NCBI GenBank assembly: GCA_039619475.1
Contig: CM077115.1
Location: 33,307,083 to 33,371,082, forward strand
DNA: 64,000 nt
Direction of reading: 5' to 3'
DNA from: Icerya purchasi
Lineage: Eukaryota; Arthropoda; Insecta; Hemiptera; Monophlebidae
The translations under genes were made by a program, and so were the position numbers. Shown here in pieces: positions 33,857 through 44,405 of this stretch (the first letter of the stretch is position 1; the number at the start of each line of letters is the position of its first letter). The notes under the pieces were generated by a model, which was given only the letters and a program-made list of their open reading frames with translations, was not told the DNA's origin and did no database searches.

Positions 33857-34206
33857 GTAAGAATATGTTTATATAATAATGCATGTAATCAATACTTTCC
33901 CAGATGGCAAATTTCTTGCTTCCTTTTTTCAGTGTTTAAGATTTTAATTTTTAGTCCCATTTGTGTTTTGATCGCTTTTTATTATTTTTTTTTTATATAT
34001 TTCATTTTTACAGCATGCTTGAAAATGTGAAGTAAGATTATTCTTCCTATATTTATTAGATCACTGATTTAGTTAATATAATGTACAAAAAGTGTTTTTT
34101 AGGTTTGTTTGTGGTTGTAAAGGTATTTTACATTACTCACAAATTATACATACTTCATAAGTAGAATAAAAATACCTGATTCTAGACCACTTCTATGTCA
34201 CTAGGC
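33857..34206. other. FAS intron D-E, first part
   Basis: The intron starts with GTAAGA. AT-rich, with T-runs. No gene recognised before the palindromic segment at 34207. Confidence 0.6.
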
Positions 34207-34276
34207 CATCCTATGATGTCATAGGATGATTTGCTGTTATTTGTCCAGTTCAAAGTGTGCACTATGGTCCCATAGT
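34207..34276. repeat. Two adjacent short palindromes
   Basis: CATCCTATGA and its exact complement flank TG at 34207-34228 (10-bp arms, 2-nt centre). ACTATGG and its complement flank TC at 34261-34276 (7-bp arms, 2-nt centre). Both lie upstream of the TATA box at 34544, in an unusually C-rich segment (34276-34420). Confidence 0.7.
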
Positions 34277-34543
34277 CCAGTTGGGTCCCAGCCACTATCT
34301 GCCACCCTGTTTAACCCTACACACCCTAAGCCACCTCTAGCACACCTCAGCTAGCCTAGCCACAGCACTCAAAGCCTAGACTATAGCAAAAGCCTGATCA
34401 TAAGCTGGATACATATATTTATCACCTAACTGCACTCACTATTTGTCAATTACTTTATTTCCTCCTAATAGCACCCAATACTCAATCAACTAATAAGGAG
34501 GGGGGGAATAATTATTAGATTGCGCAGACAGCCTTTCGACAAG

Positions 34544-34594
34544 TATAAAAGACCAAGAATCTACCTAGGAGGTAGTAGTTGCTGTTGTAATAAA
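34544..34594 (+). promoter_or_regulatory. TATA box and AATAAA signal, LTR- or virus-like spacing
   Basis: TATAAAA at 34544-34550 is followed 38 bp later by AATAAA at 34589-34594 and then by an ATG at 34644. A TATA box with a nearby polyadenylation signal is the layout of an LTR U3-R region, but no second LTR copy or primer-binding site was found. A promoter of a DNA element is an alternative. Confidence 0.4.
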
Positions 34595-34643
34595 GTAGTG
34601 AAAAGTTGTTAGTGATAATTATTAGTGGATAACATTTAAAAAA

Positions 34644-35363
34644 ATGAAGAAATCTAAGCCCTGCTTATCTCCAGTAGATCTATCTAAGCAAATGTTAAAC
34701 TTTGAAGATGTTATTCACATTGTTTTCAGTCCCGCAGATGTATACTGCACTTTTACATTTTCCCACTCCGATCTCCCTAATTGCATCCACCCCACCACAA
34801 GGAAAATTTATTGCTTGGAAAATATTTACATACAACTAAAGAAATGTCACAGCTGAACAAGAAAAACAAAAAGAAGATAGGGAGAACACATTATCCTATA
34901 TTCAATGTGTGCAACAGTCACCACCACTACCACCTGTGCATGAAAAAAGCCCCTTGGGTGCAGAATTATCACAAGAAATACCAAATCAATATGTACTTAT
35001 TGATGTGAAGGACTCAAACGACCCAGAAAATACAAATAGTTTCCTGTTTGCAGTATTGGCCAAGTTTGCTAAAAACCCATTCAGTGGTAGTATGGAATTC
35101 TAAAGAATATATACAATTTCAATCATATACAGCTACCTATTCAGTTGATGGCTAGTATTGGAGCTTTCAAAAGAGCCAACAGTATAACAATAAACCTTTA
35201 CAAACTAGTCCATAACAATGATTTCGGTATAAGATCAAAGTCATTTCTAGATTTCACAAGAAAACATAGTTCCAGAATTTTTGTAATCACACTAATATTC
35301 TATATTGGGGGAAAGGCAGAGAATATTAATTTGCATACATTCAGAACTTTAGCAAGCTCCTAA
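34644..35363 (+). other. Unclassified small ORFs downstream of the TATA box
   Basis: Three short open segments follow one another: 34644-34856 (70 aa, MKKSKPCLSPVDLSKQM start), an overlapping frame that is open from 34855 to 35103 (charged EQEKQKEDREN, then Pro-rich SPPLPPVHE) and 35145-35363 (72 aa). They could be one gene broken by frameshifts near 34855 and 35105. I recognise no domain. The closeness to the Polinton relic 0.7 kb downstream suggests, but does not show, a common origin. Confidence 0.3.
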
Positions 35364-36079
35364 GAATGTTGTACCCCAAAACGAGATATGTCTGTTGGTG
35401 CTGTGTCCAACTAATGAAAGAGAAGGATCAGTATAATACTAGTGAGTAGTGCACAGCTGCATCGTTGAAAATATATATGAAACTGTAAGTGCTAACAAAG
35501 GCCAAAAATGTGTTGTTTAATTTTTATAAATGCTATATGTTCCAGTTTTGGTAAATAATTTAAGCTGTAATCGTCATAATCATATAAACATTAATTCATA
35601 TTTGTCATAATAACCATCATTTGAAAATGTTGCATAATTTTGTATTGTATAATACTATGGAATAATACAGAAAATGTTATTAACATAGTCTCCTTATTTC
35701 CCATCCTATTTGTATACAATAGTGAAGTTATTGGTTGTTTTCTTAGGCACGAAAAACTAAATAAAAAAAAAAAATTGTTTGAAAGAAAAACAGAACTTAA
35801 AAAGTGAAATGGACATCCACTGAACAAGGCATATTGCAGTCTGTATATCCATTATATTTCAAGGTGAGACAGTTTGTTTGTTGTGAAGGTCATTATGATC
35901 ACACTGGTTTCTTATGGAGAATATACAGCTTATCATATAGGCAGGGTAATAGTGCAAATATAAACATGTATCCAATGAACATTGCTAACTGTGTATTGAT
36001 GCAATATTGTATTACTTACTGTATTTGTATAAAATTGTAAAGTGGTACTCAGAAAGATGTAAGTTGTTTTATATACGGA
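35364..36079. other. Spacer before the Polinton relic
   Basis: No recognised domain. A 78-codon frame at 35804-36040 is open but matches nothing I know; it could be a further decayed gene of the Polinton relic. Confidence 0.4.
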
Positions 36080-36741
36080 ATGAAAGTTGTGCCGCAGTTG
36101 ATAAGACTACCGATAGATGACGCTCTCGCAGTTATAGAAGGTAATGGGACCATCAGAGAGACGAAAATGTTTAAGCATAGACTGCTATTGTTGAATAATA
36201 TACATTGCATGCTAGCTGGGCCTAGCAGGTGTGGAAAGACGAATTACATATTTAGCTTCTTAAAGCATCAGGATGGACTACAATATGAGAACGTCTATAT
36301 GTATAGCAAGTCGTTATATCAACCGAAATACACGCTATTGGAACAACCATTCTGTGTTATACCCAAAATTGGGTACTTTACATTTAAGACCTAATTCTGT
36401 GTTGATATTAAATTATGTGGCTCTGGCGATGATTAAACGTTATTTTTCAATGGGAAGACATGCAAATATTGATTGCTTCTATCTGTGGCAGTTGTATGTG
36501 AAAATTCCGAAGCACTTAATCAGGGATAACGCCAATGTCATTCTACTCTTTGCTTAGGACCACTTTAATATGCAACACGTTTGCCACAAGCATGTGAATA
36601 GCATGTGACGGCCTAAGACTTTTCAAGATATGTATCGGCTATGTTGGAAAGATCAGTACAGATTCTTAGTTCTGAATAAGAAAAAACATATAAATAGCAG
36701 ACGTTTATGGCGCAGGTTCGATGAATTTCTAGTTCTAGACT
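36080..36741 (+). pseudogene. Polinton FtsK/HerA-type packaging ATPase, broken
   Basis: The P-loop is visible near residue 49 of the first frame as AGPSRCGKTNYI (Walker A-like), followed by YENVYMYSKSLYQPKY, a combination typical of Polinton/adintovirus packaging ATPases. These proteins are thought to pump DNA into capsids. After a frameshift near 36360 the second frame shows YFSMGRHANIDCFYLWQ and IPKHLIRDNAN, the conserved C-terminal core. A TAG at 36555-36557 and a further stop near 36605 interrupt the remainder. Length without breaks would be about 220 codons, a usual size. Non-functional. Confidence 0.85.
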
Positions 36742-36751
36742 AAGTTGTGAT

Positions 36752-37573
36752 GGATCGAATTAACTAAGAAATACAACTCAGTACTGAACTGGATAGATTG
36801 TGATAGGATATATCGAATAAATATCAACAGTTGAAGAATAAGTGCGAGGCTCTTATGCAGACTTCAAATGTAATGCTTCAACCGTTGGCTAAACCCCTAA
36901 CAAACACATCTGCGTGGTCCTACAGCAGATGCCGCAGCAGCGGGAGCATCAGAAGCCGCAGTAGACGCCACAACAGATAATAATCATAAAGAGAAACCCG
37001 GCGAGCTCCCCTGAGCAGCAGTCATCTTATACCTCAGTAGTAAAGGCCGAGCCCAATGTGAGGTGGTAGCAGTTATATTTTCGCTCCTCTTCTGACCCTA
37101 TATATGGAGTGTGTGTCGATAAGATTGTCATTGTCACACTCAGCGACGTGCCAGTGTATGTGATAGATGGTAAATTATATGTCGAAGTCGGTGGTGTTGT
37201 GAAAGACGTTCTGCTTACCAAGGGTCTTCACTATTTATTGTCTGAAAACGACGTTGATAGTACAAAGTACAACACAACCGATTTACATATATATAAAGAG
37301 CTGCTGGAGCTGACAAACGTGCACAAACGCTCCAATGATATAATAAAACCGAGTTAGCACCTAAAGTACTACAACCTAATAAAACTATCATTTGACAGCG
37401 ATAGTTCGAGCGTCCAAAGCAAAAGCTCCAAGACAAGTAGCCGAACTAAAAGTGCCTCGACCGGACACAGTATTAGTCGAGTTAAATTAATAGCACCGCT
37501 ATTAGAGTACTGGGACGACGTTAATGAGCTAGTGCAGCGATTACAATCGTTACACATAAAGCGTCCATTGTGA
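36752..37573 (+). pseudogene. Polinton-associated protein of unknown function, broken
   Basis: Follows the ATPase by about 10 bp. The start (MDRIN) is followed by stops, then YQQLKNKCEALMQTSNVM. After a decayed middle with Ala/Ser-rich sequence comes the best-preserved part (37085-37357), DPIYGVCVDK followed by a compact beta-rich segment and a helix ending in an NVHKRS motif. The C-terminal piece reads IAPLLEYWDDVNELVQRL. This layout (short helical start, compact domain, C-terminal Leu-rich helix) is what I recall of a protein that recurs next to the ATPase or integrase in insect Polintons. Its role is not known to me. Confidence 0.6.
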
Positions 37574-37579
37574 AGTGAT

Positions 37580-38082
37580 ATAATAGAACGTTGAAGGACT
37601 GGATGTGAAAAGAGTTTAAAGCTAACCCCAACAAATGATGGCTGTTGATTTTGCCGGACCTTATACGAAGATGCAATACGAAACTACACAGAACGATAGG
37701 GTTTGCACTTGTGCAGACAGAGGTTGCCCGGAATTTGGCAAAAGTGTACGCTGAGGCTAATCCCTCTTCTACTAAACGCCGAAGGTTTAAGATCAGCGAC
37801 GTTGTCCACACCAGCAAAGTAAAAACGCTCCTAGAAAAGGATTATACCGCCAACCGAAGCGGCGAACTATTTACTAAAAATAACGTGCATAGCACCTGAC
37901 TGACGATGTATACGTTAAAAGATCATAACGGAAAACCCATTGTGGGCACTTTATATGAAGAAGAACTGCAAAGAACCATGTATCTGGACGCGTACTTGGT
38001 AGAACGTGTTGTTCACTGTAAATGAAGTCCCTCGTCATATGGCTCGGTTTCCTCACTTCCAAGAATTCTTGGCTAAACCATG
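37580..38082 (+). pseudogene. Polinton retroviral-type integrase, C-terminal part
   Basis: LPDLIRRCNTKLHRTIGFAL marks the end of the integrase catalytic core (Tyr/Asn-x-x-x-His-Arg-Thr-Ile-Gly). RRRFKISDVVHTSKVK then starts the SH3-like DNA-binding domain. In another frame TLKDHNGKPIVGTLYEEELQ is the segment before the chromodomain, and YLVERVV begins the chromodomain-like end. The catalytic Asp residues lie upstream and are missing. Frameshifts near 37620 and stops near 37900 and 38020 break it. Polinton integrases insert the element with a 6-bp target duplication; no such duplication was identified. Confidence 0.75.
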
Positions 38083-38111
38083 ATAAAATTGTGAATATTT
38101 AAGATATATAT

Positions 38112-38317
38112 GTGTGTGTGTGCGATGCCCTTGGGCCCGTTCTGGCCTTGTGAAACCGACTGGCCCTGCATCGTTCGACTTGGATTCTGTCAGTAATTAT
38201 AATTTCCGAGGAAAACGTTTACTACATGTCTGTACAGCAGCAACTGAAGCTGAGTTGATGGAAGACAAAGTAGTGATCGTGAAACGGTTGCAGGAGTCGC
38301 TTTCTCCCGCCAGCTAA
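38112..38317 (+). pseudogene. Small Polinton-linked ORF
   Basis: A 67-codon frame with YNFRGKRLLHVCTAATEAELM followed by a charged helix, in the same orientation directly after the integrase. An Arg-Gly-Lys-Arg...Val turn followed by a helix occurs in short hypothetical proteins of Polintons as I recall them; that is a weak pattern match. A possible continuation after the stop at 38317 (Lys-rich) is in another frame. Confidence 0.4.
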
Positions 38318-38330
38318 AAGGATCGGTTAA

Positions 38331-39135
38331 AGAAGCGCTTAAAAGTTACTTTAATATACAGGCTGGATTGTGAAGCGAATAAAAACAATATCTGCATGAT
38401 CTATCACCATCGACACGAACGGTCACTTCCTGATTGGTTGTAATCAAATAATGGTTGCTTGGACTCATTTGGAATTTAATATCATATTTTCGGAATCTAA
38501 TGAATAATCGGACGAAATTGACTATTCTTGAACTTGGAACGAAACTAATTGTTTATATTAATCGCAAGACAGAAGAAGCAAACTGAGTTTGAACTCAGCA
38601 TCCAAATTTTGTAATTGAAACTTTTGACTACCAGGTCACCATGTTAGACATTACCCACATGATGTTTGCTAGTGTGAAAAATACATCAGTTGAACTATTC
38701 ACCTAGCATAGTAATACAAAGCGAACCATCTCTCCATACCTCTTATGTCCTGAAAATTTTAGAAACTCGACGTCTATGTGAAAAACATTTACTATGAGGG
38801 ACTCTTGAAAAAGCACTGAAAAAATGACAAAAGTAGAAGCAGAGTAACCGGAAATAATACGAACACAACAGATAATTTGGAGAAAATTTGTATTACGGCA
38901 ATATGAAAAAGAGAAAGGACAGAAAGTGCTCGAGAATCCGCTGAAACTAGTAGGGAATCTTCCGATGATCATTCTGATGACGATAGTGTAGAAAGAAAAT
39001 TGATTAATGATTTTGAAACAAAAGAAAAAATGTTTAATTTGTTATAACATCAAAAGAAAAATATTACAAAAAAAAAGGAAAAAACATCATCAATCGAGTA
39101 AATAAAATTATAACTTGGTTTATGTTTTTACACAG
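38331..39135. other. FAS intron D-E, last part
   Basis: No element recognised. The minus-strand frame at 38703-38972 has no known domain. It ends in a pyrimidine tract and acceptor TTTTTACACAG at 39125-39135. Confidence 0.5.
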
Positions 39136-39312
39136 CTAAGTACACAACGCTGGAATTTCACGATAACTATATAACATTTTTGGACACCATGCTTCAATTT
39201 CCATTTTATTTTTATGGAATCACAGCGCTGCATCTTCCTATCCAAATAAAACGATTACTTATTGATCCGATAGCTCACCGAAAAATTGTGGAAAATTGCC
39301 GTAAACATGACG
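39136..39312 (+). CDS. FASN: Fatty acid synthase, exon E (DH domain, catalytic Asp)
   Basis: Acceptor TTTTTACACAG; donor GACG|GTATGT. The first two bases complete an Ala codon with exon D, and one base is carried on. The 58 codons contain DNYITFLDTMLQF, the counterpart of mammalian DNWVSFMDTMLQM. Its Asp (in DTMLQ, a DxxxQ motif) is the second catalytic residue of the dehydratase. LHLPIQIKRLLIDP matches the following LYLPTRV...IDP strand. Together with exon B the catalytic His/Asp pair is complete, so the DH domain could be active. Confidence 0.92.
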
Positions 39313-39539
39313 GTATGTGCAATAATTTTATTCATTACAATTCGTGTTTAATAAGTATTTTTGCGTTTCAGAATACGAAAATATGTTTAAAATGCATAAA
39401 AGCGTAAGGCAGCTGTATATTTTCAATTGTCATAAGATTAATTATCGCAAGAGATTACACAAATAGTATTAAAAATAATGGTATATTTAAGTATTGTAAA
39501 GACAATTTATTCTTTATTTATCTGTCTGCTTACCCATGT

Positions 39540-42424
39540 TTTTGTTGTCAACAGTGAAATTAAAATTTTTTTTTTTCGCAAATTCAGAAAAATGTTTTTT
39601 TCAAAACTATATGAAACTCTTACTCGTAGGTGTTTGTTGCAGTGCAAGGCACAGTGTTGGAAAAGTTTTGTTTGCAATATCAATCGAAATACGCCTATTT
39701 CGTTAGTTTGGTCAAAAATTAAAAAAATCAAAAGAAGATTTGAAGGGGACAGTTCATATAATACTACTTCACCGGAATGTTGTGATGGATTTATAAACAA
39801 CATTGCACCATCATATGTACCGAATTTGCCAGAAATTACTCAAACCCCAAGTTCGATGATACTATCTAATAGCAATAGTCACTTTCTCTCTAGAACTATT
39901 GATATACAAGAACTGAAAATGGCATTATCCTTTAATAAAATATCGTGTCCTGGCATGGATGGCGTAACCTACCATATATTGAACAACCTACCGGAGCCTG
40001 CTGTTAAGATACTATTAAATAATTTAATTACATCCTAATCACTAATCACGTTCCGCGGGAATGGAAGAAATTTAAGATCTCCGCTCTTCTGAAACCCAGT
40101 AAACCACCGCACCTGTTCTCTTCATATAGACCCATTACCCTTGCGTCATGTATTCGCAAAAACCTTTGAACGAATCCTGAATAATAGACTCTCCTGGTGG
40201 ACTGAGCACAACAACATCTTCCCAAACAACTTATTTGGCTTCCGTCCCGGAATAAGCAGTTTGGACTGTGTAGCCAACCTGCTAGCTAACATTTATCAGT
40301 CTTACATCAAGAAGGAATATCTAATCGCGTGCTTCATTGATATCAAGGGGGCATTTGATAATGTTCGATTGGACATCTTATCTAAGATACTAGTGGAATT
40401 AGGCATATCTAAGAACTTTGCAAACCTAATACACAGTTTGTTTTAGGAGAAAACGTTGTGTTTCCAACACCCCACATAAGGGCCAGTAGACAGAACTGTC
40501 TACACTGGTTTATGTCAGGAATCAGTGTTAAGCCCGCTGCTATTTAACTTATATATCTTAAAAATCCTTAATTTAGAATTGGCGAATAACGGTTTTCTAT
40601 TATCTTATGCAGATGACATTGTTCTTTGTAGTCGCAGTAGAAACCTATCTGAAGCTTCCACCTTGCTTAATCGCGATATTATACGGGTTTACAATATCTT
40701 AAATCATCCTGGTTTGTCGATTGCTCCTTCAAAATGTTCAGCAGTAGTGTTCTCATATCGCTCTATTAACCCAATTCACAGTGTTGTTTATATTACCGGT
40801 GCTACTGTCCCCATTTTGTCGGCACATAAGTACTTAGGTTTTATTCTCGATTCAAAATTAAACTGGAACCATCATGCAGATTACATGTATAACAAACTTC
40901 TAAAACGGTTACCCCTACTCAAGGCCCTCTGTAATTTCAATTGGGGTAGCGATCCGTGCACAATGAGTAAGTTATACAAAGCATACTATCGCAGTATTTT
41001 AAACTATGGTTGTTACTTCTTTCATAATTCCTCAGCAACCAATCGTAACAAATTAGGGAGGATACATGTTTACGACTTATAATTGGTGCTTGCTTACCTA
41101 CTTCTATCGCTGCTTTGGAAGTTGAAACCAAGATCCCTCCTCTCTCTGTTAGATCATCGTACCTAGCAGACAGGTTTCTTATGAAATACTGTCCTCCAGC
41201 CAGCTTCAATTTACTTAAATCCTATTTGGATGTTAAAAACAATTGGAGATTTAAAACCTCCAAAATGCCTCTATTATCTTTAAGTGCGGTTAGGCTTCAG
41301 AGATATTCTTTTATTACCATACCGTCATATCCTTCATTGATCTTTAAATACCCATACTCACATAATTGCTTTAAGTTACAGGTAGATTTGGATTCTTTTC
41401 AGTTCGTTAATAGGCACAACGCTAGCAGAGTATTCAATGCGATAATTTCGAACCATTGGCCGAATTTCCAACCGATTTTTACTGATGGTTCTAAATCTTC
41501 GAATTCTGCGGGTGCTGCTTTCTTTATACCATGTCTTAACTTAACTAAAAAATTCTCTCTTCCTCGTTTTACCTCTGTGTTTAGTGCCAAATGTGCTGCG
41601 ATTTTCAAGGCTTTGTCCTTTTTAAATTCACATATATTCTCTGAAAATATCATTATCATGTCTAATTCTATGAGTTGTTTATCAGCTTTGAAACTCTTAT
41701 CGTTCAACACAAAATCCCATCCATACCTCTGTAAAATCAGAAGCCTAGTAGTTTCCCTTTCTGAATCTGGCGTAGTAGTTAACTTTGTTTGGATACCAGG
41801 ACATGCGGATATCTACGGTAACGAAGTGGCAGACATGGCTGCCAAAGACACATGGATGAATAGTTGTTTAGTTTCATATTTTCCAAACAGAGACCTATTC
41901 GAGCTCATTACATATGCTCATAAAGAATATTGGGAGGCTACATGGGCAAATCCATTTTGCGCGCAACAGTACAAAAGAATTCAACCTAATATTCCTAACG
42001 TTCCTTGGTTCAACCACATTACGACTGTTTCGATGAGTACCAGATCGTACATTGTTACCTTATGTCACCTCCAGCTGGGGGTAAACCGTCTCCCCGCTTC
42101 TTTGTACAACATGGGTTTAATCTCTTCTCCCTATTGCCAACATCCACTAGACTCGGACAAAGTGGCGGACGCTGACCACCTCATCTTCAAATGCAATTTC
42201 CACACGGCGCAAAGAATTATTTTGTATAATTCAATAATAAATTTCCAGATCCCTCTGCCATGTAGTGTCCATTCTCTCCTGGCCACCGGGAGTGCTGCCG
42301 TATACAAGTTATTATATAATTATATAGTACAATGTAATATTAATGTATAGCGTTAATTAGTTAATTAATTATATTACATTGTTGATGGGTTGAATTTTCG
42401 ACGCCCAAAAAAAAAAAAAAAAAT
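39540..42424 (+). mobile_element. I-like element 8: RT, RNase H and poly(A) tail
   Basis: 5'-truncated element starting in the region between endonuclease and RT. RT: PGMDGVTYHILNNLP (39950), FGFRPGISSLDCV, IACFIDIKGAFDNV (motif A), a decayed motif B (GLCQESVLSPLLFNLYI) and YADDIVLCS (motif C, near 40610). The frame at 41115-42350 continues with KIPPLSVRSSYLADRFLM, RNase H and a Cys/His end, and a poly(A) tail at 42407-42424. In RNase H the first Asp is kept (FTDGS), but the Glu position reads Lys (VFSAKCAAIF) and the second Asp reads Asn (IMSNSMSCL), so the domain would be inactive. Stops or shifts near 40036, 40130, 40445 and 41080. Confidence 0.85.
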
Positions 42425-43103
42425 AAAAAATTCAACATTCACTTAAAAGTTCAATCGGCCTTGAAAATACAAATTTTCTGATCATTTACTTTCAGTTTGA
42501 AAGAATGAGGTTGCTACAATCAACAATTACTTTATTCAATTCTTTTTTTTTTCGTAATACTGAATGTGATGTAAAAAATTTCTGAAACTTTGTTGAAGAA
42601 ATCATTACATCTTTTAAAGACATTGACCGAATCTAAATCAAAACTCCCCGTTTCTTGCAATTATCAAAAATATATCCGAATTTTTTTTTGTTAAGAACTG
42701 AAACACTGCTTCCGACTAAAATAATTCATTATCGTTCACTCTTTGCCACAGAAAATTCCCGATTTCACATCATATAAAATAATTTATAAAAATCTTAAGA
42801 ACAGCCGCATTAAATAAAAATACGTATACTTACATCATATAATGATATTCCCATACTGAGGGCTTAGAAGAAGTACAAAGATGGTTCTTGGTTCGTGCAA
42901 TTTGTACAATTAAAGACCTTATTCTGTAACAGTATTGAATCCAGTAAAAACCAATCATTGAGATCATTTGAAACTATGTTATCTTATCTCAGTTTCAGTT
43001 ATCAACATGAATTTTTTTTTCCTTTCGTTAAAATACCATATGCAGTAAAGTGATGAGTAGGTCCGGAAGGATACGTATTCGCGGACCTTTATCCTTTTGA
43101 TGA
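42425..43103. other. AT-rich spacer with a short inverted repeat
   Basis: No gene. AGGTCCG and its complement CGGACCT flank a near-palindromic GATACGTATTC core at about 43060-43090. The same GGATACGTATCC-type core recurs near 44737, so this may be part of a small unrecognised repeat. Confidence 0.4.
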
Positions 43104-43276
43104 TCTGACCCAGCGATACAGGGGAGAAAGAGAGACTCAGATCCTTACACGATCAGAGATAACCGACAGAAAGGAATCAAGAGCTAGAATAACCGAAGGA
43201 GAAGGAAGGGAGAGAATGAATGAAGCACAGTATGGAGCAGGAATACCGGTTTGTAAGCGGAAGGAATAAAAGGAAG
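43104..43276 (-). mobile_element. Family 1 copy on the minus strand, 3' piece
   Basis: Reverse complement of the family 1 C-terminus (compare 61630-61780, nearly identical over 43127-43264). It is continued at 44229-44405 after an interruption by the plus-strand element at 43277-44228. No poly(T) tail is left at its 3' end. Confidence 0.8.
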
Positions 43277-44228
43277 TCTTTTCCTACTCATGTATTGATC
43301 TTTACTGATGGTTCCAGAAGCGAGGACGGTGTGGATGGTGCGTTTACTGCTCCGTCGCTTCGGTATTCTGAGTCCTTCCGGCTTCCTTCCTTCTGCTCTA
43401 TTTTTTCTGCCGAGTCGATCACCATCCTTCAGGCTATCTCTTTTATTTCCTCTTTAAGCGATCTTTTCCAATTCCTCATTATTTCGGACTCTAAGGGCGT
43501 CCTTCAAGCCCTATCCTCTCCTCCTTCACATTCCTCTGATAGTATATTCTCTTAATTCGTTCTCTTACCTCCACTCTGCAGTCTTCCCGTTCTATTCTTA
43601 TTGATTTTTTATGGGTCCCCCGCCATTCCGGAATTGATGTCAATGACGCAGTCGATTCTTTGGCTCGTTCTGCTGGTCGCCTTGATTCATTCCTCAACCA
43701 TTTCCCTTCTTCAAATATCCTTTCCTTATCCACCTTCAATCACGCCAGACTTTGGCGGGATATTTATCCCTCCCTATTTTCTAATCGTCATTCGCATTAC
43801 CGTTTTATTCAGCCGATTCCTCGTTCCCTGTCTTGGTTCCATTCCACTCCTTTCGGTCATCGCTCTTCTATTGTCTCCCTAATTCGTCTCCGGATCAATC
43901 ATTCTCTTCCCCCTCCTCTCGCTTTCGATTTGCTCTGTCGCCTTCTCTTGATTGTTCTCTTCACGATTGTGATCCTCCTCGTACATATGATGCTGATCAC
44001 ATTTTCTTCGGAACGCTCCCTTTTATACAGTCAGCTCCTGTCATTAGGTCTCCCTACTCCCTGTAACTCTTCCTTTATCCTCTCCTTTCCTTCATCTTTT
44101 GTAATGTCCGCACTGCTGTCCTTTGTTGCATCCATTTCGGACCGCCTAGTTATCTAGCTTTTTAGCTTAGTTTTCTTGTTGTTGGATCAATGCCGCTGGT
44201 GCGCCCATAAAAAAAATATAAAAAAAAA
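43277..44228 (+). mobile_element. Family 1 insertion (RNase H to tail) with 12-bp TSD
   Basis: A 952-bp 5'-truncated insertion with RNase H (VLIFTDGSRSEDGVDGAF, IFSAESITILQAI, IISDSKGVLQAL, then frameshifted VPRHSGI), C-terminal segments to 44157 and an A-rich tail at about 44209-44228. It is bounded by the direct repeat AATAAAAGGAAG at 43265-43276 and 44229-44240. The host sequence on both sides is a minus-strand member of the same family, which reads continuously once the insertion and one repeat are removed. Confidence 0.9.
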
Positions 44229-44405
44229 AATAAAAGGAAGCTTGTTCAGTTGAAAGCGACGAACAACTGAACATTATATGATCGGGATCACAAATACATT
44301 GATTGCTAGGAGGGTGCAATGGACAATGGAGAGAAGGTACGAGAGAATAACGGAACAATGAGGATGGGAGCAAACCATGACCAAAACGCAGGCGGCAAAT
44401 CGCAA
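44229..44405 (-). mobile_element. Family 1 copy on the minus strand, 5' piece
   Basis: Continues the minus-strand copy from 43276. The reverse complement reads SSLFRYSLVPS, CICDPDHIMFSCSSLSTEQASF, closely matching the copies at 61275-61846 and 32215-33350. Homology ends near 44405. Confidence 0.8.

Larger units (their letters stand above)
36080..38330 (+). mobile_element. Polinton/Maverick (adintovirus-like) relic
   Basis: Four co-oriented decayed genes in about 2.2 kb: a packaging ATPase, a short protein recurrent in Polintons, an integrase C-terminus with chromodomain-like end, and a small ORF. Such elements are normally 15-20 kb, with a protein-primed DNA polymerase B, capsid proteins and a protease. 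None of those is seen and no long terminal inverted repeats were found, so this is an internal remnant of an endogenous element in FAS intron D-E. All reading frames are broken. Confidence 0.8.

Noticed and set aside
43491..43739. Minus-strand open frame opposite the RNase H of the 43277-44228 insertion
   Set aside because: Shadow of the pyrimidine-rich sense strand, as are other Arg/Glu-rich minus frames over family 1.
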